NCBI RefSeq assembly: GCF_958979055.1
Contig: NC_084888.1
Location: 35,578,304 to 35,642,303, forward strand
Direction: 5' to 3'
Origin: Alnus glutinosa
Lineage: Eukaryota > Streptophyta > Magnoliopsida > Fagales > Betulaceae
Length of the DNA: 64,000 nt
In this document: positions 55,079 to 64,000 of the stretch, one piece after another
Numbering within the stretch: the stretch's first letter is position 1
Layout: every line of letters begins with the position of its first letter
The notes under the pieces: model-generated
Database searches by the model: none
Seen by the model: only the letters and a program-made list of their open reading frames with translations
What the model was told of the DNA's origin: nothing
Position numbers and translations under genes: made by a program

Positions 55079-58000
55079 TTACAGCAATTGCCGGAGCTGC
55101 TGGTTTTCTTTCCGCAGCGACTTGATTTCTTTCATTAGCTCAGCTTGGTTTTCCAAAATTGAGCTCATTACACTTGACATTTCCATCTGCTCCATGATTC
55201 CAGAAATCAATTCAAGGAAAAAACAAAAGCAAGGGAAAAAATGAAACTGACACCAGGTTTACCTCCTGCATATGAAATTGTCTTAGAATTTCGATATGAA
55301 GGTTCCTCATATCTTCATGTATGGATTTCTGAAATGAATCAAGAGTTTCTTCGAGAGTGCGTTGAAAAAGCTGAAGCGTGAAAGAGGATCCCTGCTGTGC
55401 ATCTGGTTGCAGGGCCTTCTGGGGCTGTGAGATTCCTCCCTGTAACATGAAACGCAAATCAATTAACCGCCATAATCTAATAAAAAGCAGAACAAAACTA
55501 GCTTTGTACATGTCTGTGACGTTTGTCATCATAGATTCCGTCACCATTTAGCACTTTGAATGACAGCACACAATCAAAACCACCCATATCAACTGAGGCC
55601 TACAGGTCACTTGTGCTATAGCCAATGCACAATGGTGAAGGTATCTAAGACAGCAAAGAATAAATATGTTCAATCAATGCTTGCACTCTTCTATTAAAGC
55701 GAACACCTGGCTGAACACCTGGCTATTCACATGCAAGCATAGAAAAAAAAAATTATCTAATGCATCCAATCTTCATACATTCACTGTCGGAAGAATTCCT
55801 GATTCTGTGGCAACCATCGTATCAGATTTTGCCAACAAGCTATTCAAAAGTTCTTCCCTGGTTTCAGCTCCTGTTTTCTTCAATTTTGGCGAGCCTCCAG
55901 AAAGCGATGTCCCATCGCTAAAGGAGGATGCAGTGCTTATTCTCTCTGCATAAGTAGAATATCTTCGAGGCAGGGTCAAAGATGCTGGCCCTAGGGAATC
56001 AAGGTTAGCCTGTCCAGTGATGCCTTTGTTACCAAGAGACGGAGACATAGAACTAGAGGATAAGTGTTCTGGAACTCCCAATGAGGTCTCCTGATTTGAA
56101 GAGACATCTCTGGTGCGTAAATTTGCAAAACTGAAATTTGAATTTGTCAAGGAGCTAATACTCGTCTGACTTAATGACAAGGACAGATCTTGTAATCCAC
56201 TAAACATTGACCCTGATGACTGACCAGCAGGAGCCAACATTCCCAAACGAGATGTCAATGTGCCTTGCTGAAGTAGGTGAGCATATTTATCAGGCAATTT
56301 CTCGCCACCCCAAGCTTCAGGAGGAGTGATAGAGAGGTCTTCGCTTTTCGAAGATGGTGTAGGAGTTGAACCCAACGGTGTAAAGGAAGATTGGGTGTCA
56401 TCCTGCACAAAGTGGTAAAGCAAAATCACCATTAAAAACATTCAATTTACAGAAGGTCATATAGGATTTGCAAGAACCAAGTTTATTGGGCAACCAAACT
56501 CAACAAAACAGTATATGTCAGACCTTGGAAATAACTAAAAGAACCAAATCACTACTACAGGTGCAACTACACTCCATAGATGGCCTATATATTTACAATC
56601 AATGAATCAATTTATAGTGTTCAACATTTATGCAATGGGATTATTGTCCAAAATCAAAGTCAAAGGAATTTCAATTGTTCACTCGAAAGCAAGATAGAAG
56701 AAACCAAACCAGTTAACAAGAAGGTTTACCTAAAAATGGCATATTAAACTTTAAAGCTCTGAATGGCACTTAGAGCATTACAGATTAAGGCACTAGAGCA
56801 AGTGATCTTACTGAAGTTAATTCATTAATGGTCAAACTATAAAACATTTTTCAACTACTTTTTACTTCCTACAGGTTTGTAATGATAACTGCTTATGAAT
56901 TAAACGGCATAAAATTAAAGGATATGAGCATCTAGGTCAGGATGCATACTTAAAACTCTGCATAGAAATTCAAAAGTCCAATATTTCATGCAATGAACAT
57001 TCATCCAAGGAACTAAAGCCTAAGGGAGTATTAGACCTGTTTAGAAGTTGAGCTGGATTTCCAATCGAATATTGGATGATCGTTGCCACTACCCTCTGGA
57101 ATGGGGAATCTCCTACTGGATGGAGGAAACAACAGTGACGAAGGCTTCCTGTCTACAAGTAGATGATCCTTCTTTGTTCCTTCACGGTCATCCCACAACT
57201 TGTCAAGTGAGGGCGTTATTGGCTGAACATCCACAAGAGGGGAAAACACCTCCATATCATCCTTGAAGTTATAATTTGAATGAGGAGCATGTAACCTCGA
57301 CAATGTTCCACCTGGCCACAAAAGGCTTCGATGTGGTGTTTCCTCCCCAGTAGATGCAAATCCAGAGCCAGTTGCTGTGAGTGAAGTCCGAGAACTGGAC
57401 ACTGCTGTAGACAGAGAAAGGCTGGATGAAGTCACAGAAGGAAGTGGGTCAGGCATAAGGATTGAATCTTCAACAGCATCTCCTATAAGAGCAGTCTCAG
57501 CAGTGCAGCTACTTTCGTTTACAATAACAGGTTTTGACCTCTGCCAGCATAAACTTGTAACAGCCTGATGAATACTTTGAATGATTAGTATAAACAAAGA
57601 CTAAAACATTAAGATCTTAAAAGTACCTTAAAAATAAAACATTGTCTTTAATGTAAACCATTCAAAGGGAAAACACCCTTTTTCTTGGTAGTTAGAGGCA
57701 AAACAATATGATTGCATAGAAAATGTGTTCTTATCACAAACCCTCATAGTTTTACCTAATGTTTTTTTTTATAAGTAATTCAATCTCATTAAAAACTGTA
57801 GAAGGGTGCAACTCTAATACACATGAAGTATACAAAGAGACCCTTATTAGGGAGAAAAAGAAGAACAAAAGTCCAAAAATTCAGAAAAACTAGAAAAATG
57901 CGTACTATTGTATGCCGCTACCCATGTATAAAGGGATTTGAACATAGCGTTCTTTGGCTCTCATAGTTTTACCTTATGTTAACATCCAATGAGTTGACAT

Positions 58001-61000
58001 TGAATTAAAAACATTAGAACCTCCATCTAATTCCATCCACTATCATGGGCAAAGTCTTCTAACAACAGAACCATAAACTGAATCATCCTAAGCAACTTGC
58101 ATTGAAACATTGTTATTAAGCAAAACAAATTACCTACATGCACAGAGCTTTAGGGATCATCTATAAATGTGTAGACACATATAGGAGTAAAGCACCAGCA
58201 CGGTCAAAAAGAGCAAGAATCTAACATATCATTCTTTAAAATCAGAACACAACAACTAAATTAAATCGACCCTTAAATCTCAGTTTCAATCTTTTGATTA
58301 TAAAAAATTACCAGTTTTATTCTTAAAAATTACAAACATAATATTGGTGTAATATCTTGAAATGTTACGTATACGAATCATGCCTCCGCTTCTCTCCCAT
58401 TGATAACACACATCTCACCTCATACTGCACACATGCCACATACCACATCTTAGACCTAGCATTAGGAAAGAAGACAAAAAAACAAACATTTACAGACAAT
58501 ATATAAACTTCCTAATCTTATAGTTAGGAAAGAAGAACTTAAGTACACAGAGTCAACGTTCCTTGAGAGCATAAAGCAGCAAAACATGCTTATATAGAGA
58601 GGAAATCTACCTCTGAACCACCATAAGCATGAAGAACGACAAAAGGCTGTGGTTTTCCACGAACATCATAGAACACCACCCGACCATTACTTGTTCCAGC
58701 TGCAAGAGTCCAACCATCCTCTCTAAATGCCAATGATGAGAAAGGTGCCTCATAAGGAATGCAAGATGAGGGTCTTCTAGACCCTGAGTCATAAGTGTAT
58801 AACTTTTTATCCAGACCAACACTAGCAATTATCTGTCATGAGGAAAAAATTTGGAAGGCCAGAATGCTTAACTATATATTCAGATATTCTGACCCTAAAA
58901 TAATCTTCACAATTTCATAGCATACAACAGAATTGCATTCATATCTATATAAAGCATAACAGGGCCATAAAAATGAGACCTTGTCATTGGATGGTGAGAT
59001 GCTAACACCAGCAGTTGGTGCTGAGTGCTGCTTCAACCAAGAAACCTGCAAAAGATTTTTTTTTTTTTTTTTTTAAAAAAAAACAACAAAAACAAAACAA
59101 AACATAAGTGTATAATTAATTCCTAAAGCATCAGTTGCAGACCTAAATATAAATCATAAAACTAATGGAATGAACAAAAAAAAATGTTTTTTTTTTTTAA
59201 ATAACTAGGTAACACGAGGGTTTTTTGTTTTTTTTTTTGGATAAGTGGGTAACACAAGAAGTTGGTAATACAATTCAACCAACTTAATGAACATGCCTAG
59301 ATTTAATATGGTTCCAGTTGGTAAATTAGAAAGTCAGTCCAAGAATATGGGTCCAACATTCTACTAGTATTGTGTTTGGGGAAGATCATGCTCTGCTGGA
59401 AGAAAAGTAAAGGCCATAACAAATGATTACAAAATGTAATTTCTCTGTATTTTAGAAGTTGCTTTGCAATATTTGGCAGCAAACCATAATCCCCATTCAT
59501 ACAAAAAACATACACTAGGCAACACAAACACAAGTACAACAGGTATTTTACAGCACAAAACTCAAGATTGACTCCCAAATCAAACCAGCCTAACCACAAC
59601 TTCGATGGATATGAAAACTTGAAGCATACAACTTATTCAGTGGCACTGGGCCTTTATTATTTTGAACATGACTCAGTATTCATTTTATGAGAGAACATAC
59701 TGCAAACCTTTGGATTGCGACCTGTTGTATCCCATAAATGTACGGTCCCATCATCACCAGCTGTCACCAAAATGTGTCGACTAATCCGGGAATAATCAAG
59801 CACTCTCAATACCTGATCTTACAATCCCAAAGACAGAGAATCAGCTTGAAAACCAGAACTTGATACCATAAACACCACAACAACAGCATCAATATGCAAC
59901 AAACTGAACAACCTGTTCATTGGGATCCTTGAGTTCAGCAGCCCTGGCACCAGATGCAAGGTTGTGAAGTATGAGATCCCCACTAACACTGATGGAAGCC
60001 AAGTGTTCATCCTTGCAGTTGTACATTGCACCCGTTATTGTATTGGTATGGCCTCTCAACCATTTAATACATCGCTTCCTTTGTAAATCCCATATTCTTA
60101 CAACATGACCACTTCCACCAGAACATATGTATCTGGATACCTTATTGCTGAAGCTGATAGCCATTATAGACTCCTGTAAAAATAAAAGGGAAAAAAAATC
60201 AACCACAACAAAAAAACTAACCCAAGTTCTCATGAGTATACAGAATTAAGATAAAATGAAGAGATCAAGGACTCACCACAATGAATGGTCCTTGAATGGG
60301 GACACACAAGAATTTGGTACCCTACATTCTCCCCATCAGGTGTTCTGTTATTTGGGTGATACCTCATGCTATCTTGTAGGCCTTAGAAGGTTGGATAATT
60401 GATGATAGAAAGTATATACAGCATTATTACACAGACAAAGGCTACCCATGTTTAATTTGATGCCCTAGAAAGCAAGAAGCAAAAAAATTTCAACAGGGTG
60501 GAGGTCCCTCCCCTCATGCAAAACATAAATCTTTGGTAATTGAATACAGGGTTGCTGGAGATTCTGTAAATTCCTTTTGTTTCATTTCCTAGATGAAATT
60601 CCAGAAGTTGTGTTGAGGATTTCAATTCTCAGCTTCTGGACTTTGTACACACACACACATGGGAGAGCAAAATATATTCTTAATTGCGCTGCTCTAAGCG
60701 ACCTTATTGCTTAACAGAAACTTGGGCCTTTAATAACCACCAATGTGGAGCATGGTTTCCCATCACTCCAGAACATTTACTGAAAACTATTCTTCAATTT
60801 GTATGTCAGGATGTCAGAGCTCAGTTCCTTACCTCACTTCAGAAATTTTAGTCCACTGACAATTGAACAGCTATCACATCATACTATGCATACACATATC
60901 CATTCACACATGTGCTTGTTTTTAATACTGGTGCTATAAACCCTAAGCACAAATTAAATTGAACAACCCCACACTTGGTAAACTATAAGAGCTCCTAAAT

Positions 61001-61317
61001 TCTTAAAGAGCATTCAAATGTACACATCTACTCGACCAGACAACTAAATTACCTCAATGTTGTCTCCACTGTCGGTACCAGCCACGGGAATAGTCCCCAT
61101 GCTCTGCCCATTCCTACGCCACAATGAGATCTTCTTATCGTCTCCAGCACTGGCCACAACCAAATCTGCAACAATCACATTCCCAGTTGGATCAAGTGAA
61201 AACTCCCCGTTCTGTTGCGGAGAAGTTGCAAAAAGTCACGTAATAATTCATTCAATTAGGTCTTAATTGTCTCCATTGCTTAGGAACCTAAAACCAAGTA
61301 CCCCTTCCAACGAAATA

Positions 61318-61374
<57 letters not shown>

Positions 61375-61829
61375 ACGCAAATGATCAAAATCAATAATCA
61401 GTTCCATATGCTAGCTACCAAACCAACCCTAACCAACGAAGTATAACCTCACTACATGCTTAATTGAGTTGATTTTTCGTTTTTAAAGGAGAAAAATGAT
61501 CAAACTCAATACATTCATTTTCTCAATCACCAAACAAACCTAATAACGAAAATTCCAGGAAATGCAATTTCAAGAAAATAAAATAGGAAAACAACCAAAA
61601 TTCAAGCTCTTAAACTCCAAAAACCAGAAAAGTAACAAATTTAGAGAGAGAGAGAGAGAGAGAGAGAGTAACTGGTATGGTTCCACTTGACAGAATTGAC
61701 GAGGCAACCAGGAGACGGAGTGTAGCTTAAAGTGCAGGGATCGCCGGCCTTCACCGACACATCGAAGAGCTTAACGGTGTCTCCTCCGCTCGTCGCCAGT
61801 AACGCCATTGATGGATCCGTTAAATTCAT
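55079..61829 (-). CDS. NEDD1: NEDD1, WD40 targeting subunit for the gamma-tubulin complex
   Basis: Brings the gamma-tubulin ring complex to spindle and phragmoplast microtubules. Ten exons, all in phase, give 786 aa, close to the Arabidopsis protein: 61673-61829, 61053-61165, 59913-60173, 59708-59812, 58980-59045, 58611-58832, 57037-57564, 55779-56402, 55263-55439, 55079-55186. The N-terminal 305 or so residues form a WD40 propeller ([60 protein letters not shown]). The middle (about 310-690) is Ser/Pro/Thr-rich and probably disordered, a likely site of mitotic phosphorylation. The last 95 residues are helical ([19 protein letters not shown]...[22 protein letters not shown]), the gamma-tubulin-binding end. 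A second in-frame ATG is at codon 8. The exon 10 acceptor has a close alternative, CAG, 3 bases upstream. Confidence 0.96.
57762..57959 (-). mobile_element. 5'-truncated LINE tail with 19-bp target duplication in NEDD1 intron 6
   Basis: 198 bp. The minus strand ends with TTTAATGAGATTGAATTAC and an A tail (plus-strand T run from 57762), the same style of 3' end as the LINE fragment at 47625. It is flanked by CTCATAGTTTTACCTAATG (57743-57761) and CTCATAGTTTTACCTTATG (57960-57978), 18 of 19 identical. Confidence 0.85.
61320..61372 (+). repeat. A53 homopolymer in NEDD1 intron 1
   Basis: About 53 uninterrupted A on the plus strand. No retroposon body is recognisable in front of it. In the transcript it is a U tract inside intron 1, which could act as a polypyrimidine tract. 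Confidence 0.85.
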
Positions 61830-62067
61830 CGTCGCTTTCTTTTTCTTTCTTTTCCCTTCGTTCTTGCAAACTTCACTATATAGAAAGAAAGAAAAAAAAA
61901 AAGTTAAGGGCACCACCTAACTCGGGTTTTCCCGGAAAACTAAATTCAGCGATGAATCAGCACATTTTATTTCGACGACGAGAATTCAAGGGAAAGTCAG
62001 ATCGTTTTCAACATTTTTGGATTTGGTTTTTCCTGGGAAACCCTACACACTAGAGGAGCGAAAGGGG

Positions 62068-62088
62068 TTGGGCCGTTGAGGGCGAAAA
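62068..62088 (-). promoter_or_regulatory. Site II, AACGG and E2F-like cluster upstream of NEDD1
   Basis: On the plus strand TTGGGCC is followed at once by CCGTT (the complement, AACGG, is the core of mitosis-specific MSA elements) and then GGGCGAAAA (complement TTTTCGCCC, close to E2F sites). The cluster lies about 240-260 bp upstream of the ATG. Only cores match; function is inferred. Confidence 0.4.
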
Positions 62089-64000
62089 TTTAAAATGCAA
62101 GAGAGGTAAATAAGTGAGCGCCTTTCTGACAACGAGCCCAGATCCCTTTTTTTTTTTTTTTTTTTAATTTTTTTTTTATTTTTTTTAACGAAATAGCGTT
62201 TGTAACCATTAAACCGATGTCTAAAAAGGTAAAATGGAAAGAGACATTTTATAATTAAAATTAGATTTCACAAATCTTATATATTATTACAGTGTGAATA
62301 TTTTGCTACGTAACGCCTATGTTATGTAAAAAATTTAAATAATATGGACCTACGTATACTGTTAAATACAATAAAATAAAATTTTAATTATAAAATGTTT
62401 TATTTCAATTTTAAGCGAAATGGAGATGTGAGAATCACAATTCTCTAAAAATATCTCAGTTTAATTCCGCTGCAAAGATTAAAATTATCTTTTGTTTCCT
62501 AATACTTTTGTTTGTCCAGAGTTTGCTGCATTCAAATGCAACAAAAATTTACTCTCTACAAAAAGTAAAAAGTTTGTTTGGCCTTACGGATTTGCCGTTG
62601 CATTGGATTTTAGATTTGAAATATGGGATTTCATTCCCAAATTTATTATTTCGATCTCAGTATACCACTTGGACTTGATATGATCTTTTCTACTGAATTT
62701 TAGAATTAAAAAGGTGACATTATTGAAAATATAATCTTTCTGAATTACAACTTGTAGATAGGAGGTTAAAAAGAAAAAAAGTCACCAGTATTGGACTATT
62801 GTCTTCTCGAATGGAACATTTTGTCAGGGTCATTTGGCATCGTTTGATCAATATTGTCCTTGTAGGCAAGCTTGTATAGTTAAAAACACCACCCACGATG
62901 TTGGGTTATAATATAAAAATATGTTCAAAATACAATTTTGGTTCTTACTAGATTTCAATTTTATCCTATTTATAGTTTTAATATAATCCTTTAAATATTA
63001 AAATCTCATGCAAACAATAATAGTTTTTTTAAATATCTTATTTGGGAGTGAAAAGAACAAAAAATAAAATCACATTTTTGCGTACACAAGGGTATTTTTT
63101 TTAACGAATTACGATTTTAAAGACTAAATTGTAATTTTACCAAATACTCAATTGAGGTTTTTAAAATTACATATCCATTCACTACATTTTAAATTTGCTA
63201 CTTTTTTTTAAATGCGTACGTTTTAAAACCGCCAAAGCAAACAAACACTAGACATCATTATAATTCTGTCGTGACATAAAATCGCCTATTAGTCTTACAA
63301 AATCAAAACCTAGGAAAAATGTGACATACACATCAAAGATTGTAAATATTTTCTATTTGACTAGCTTTCACGTCCCTCCATATTCTCACGTAGAGCTCCG
63401 TATATCTGATTTTGTAAGACCATGATGTAATGTAAGTTCTAAGAAATGTATATAAAATGCATAGCAAGGAAATACAGGTTTCGTATCCCTTTACGCGTCG
63501 CACGAATACTTCAAACTAAGAATTCTTGCCGCTGCAAAATCCAGTGCTAAGAAGCAAGTTGCAACAGCAGAAAAATTAATCAAATTGCCATAACCACTAA
63601 GCAGCAATAATTATGGATCGCCAGCAAGAAGACCATGAATATCGCATTAAAAAATTATGAAAAAAAGCAATACAAAGCTACAAATCACATTTTTTAACAT
63701 AAACAAAACAGCCCGAGTTCATTGAGACAAACAGCTCACAGACATTTCATTGTGAGAAATAGAAATGGCCTTGTTTCTGTTGCGCACAGTGGAAAGCACA
63801 AGTATGAATTACCCAACCAAATATATCTACATACTGTGTCACAGGTGAAGTGCTACAGAGAAAGGTAAACGAGCTAAGAGTAATTTGTGCCCTCCACACT
63901 ACTGGTCCTAAGACCTGACAACAAGGAAAAGATATCTGCATGAGAAAACACAAATAAACAAAGGTGAAGAAGAGGTAGGTAACGTCATTGATTGAGATAC
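62089..64000. other. AT-rich end of the window without a supported gene
   Basis: Holds a repeat at about 62230-62430 inverted relative to 22174-22440, and a copy of the P5CS-intron repeat at 63040-63248. On the minus strand below 64000 there are splice-like signals (a TTTTCTCATGCAG acceptor near 63940), and the region could be the 3' end of a further gene, but no conserved protein is readable. Confidence 0.35.
63040..63248. repeat. Second copy of the dispersed repeat seen in P5CS intron 15
   Basis: Shares TTTGGGAGTG, acgattttaaag, attttaccaaatactcaa, gcgtacgtttt and the ending ccaaagcaaac with 24725-24959, in the same orientation. Confidence 0.55.

Noticed and set aside
55666-57568. Plus-strand frames of 63-95 aa opposite NEDD1 exons 7 and 8
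   Set aside because: Antisense shadows of the Ser/Pro-rich coding exons.
63747-63953. 68-aa minus-strand frame near the window end
   Set aside because: Possible 3' end of another gene, but no motif is recognisable and the rest lies outside the window.

Overview
This window is nuclear DNA of a eudicot plant, probably a woody rosid. The genes have many short introns with plant splice signals. The spacers are AT-rich and full of long homopolymer runs, MITEs, SINEs, LINE tails and LTR retrotransposon fossils. The species call is an inference and cannot be settled from sequence alone.

Seven protein genes and one tRNA gene can be reconstructed. Every intron-containing model closes in frame from start to stop. 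They are: GDP-mannose pyrophosphorylase (+, 12169-13790, 361 aa); a MAM33/p32-type mitochondrial matrix protein (+, 20026-21822, 254 aa); the bifunctional proline-synthesis enzyme P5CS (-, 23118-32028, 20 exons, 712 aa); a YIP4-type Golgi/TGN membrane protein (-, 35094-39643, 266 aa); tRNA-Val(CAC) (-, 42052-42125); an intronless GT47 exostosin-like glycosyltransferase (+, 42380-43417, 345 aa); folylpolyglutamate synthase (+, 44767-53309, 16 exons, 537 aa); and NEDD1, the gamma-tubulin-complex WD40 targeting factor (-, 55079-61829, 10 exons, 786 aa). FPGS and NEDD1 converge on a 1.8-kb spacer.

Layout: 1-10.5 kb is a repeat-dominated gene desert. It holds a heavily decayed Ty1/copia element ending in an LTR at 3923, a foldback MITE, a tRNA-derived SINE with a 16-bp target duplication, a 593-bp element with terminal inverted repeats and a GC-rich core, and a compact TRIM-like element with both LTRs. 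10.5-14.1 kb is the GMPP gene with a leader intron. 14.1-20.0 kb is a second repeat-rich spacer, with two hAT-type MITEs sitting in neighbouring SINE copies. 20.0-62.1 kb is gene-dense, and 62.1-64 kb is AT-rich with no clear gene.

The genes look like ordinary, unlinked housekeeping and metabolic functions (GDP-mannose/ascorbate, proline, folate, secretion, cell wall, mitotic microtubules). I see no operon-like or clustered pathway and no convincing novel biological system. The more interesting signals are regulatory or structural: two GC-AG introns in P5CS, a foldback transposon upstream of P5CS carrying paired ACACGTG boxes, an in-frame alternative acceptor in the MAM33-like gene, nested MITE/SINE insertions, and a solo LTR inside an FPGS intron.
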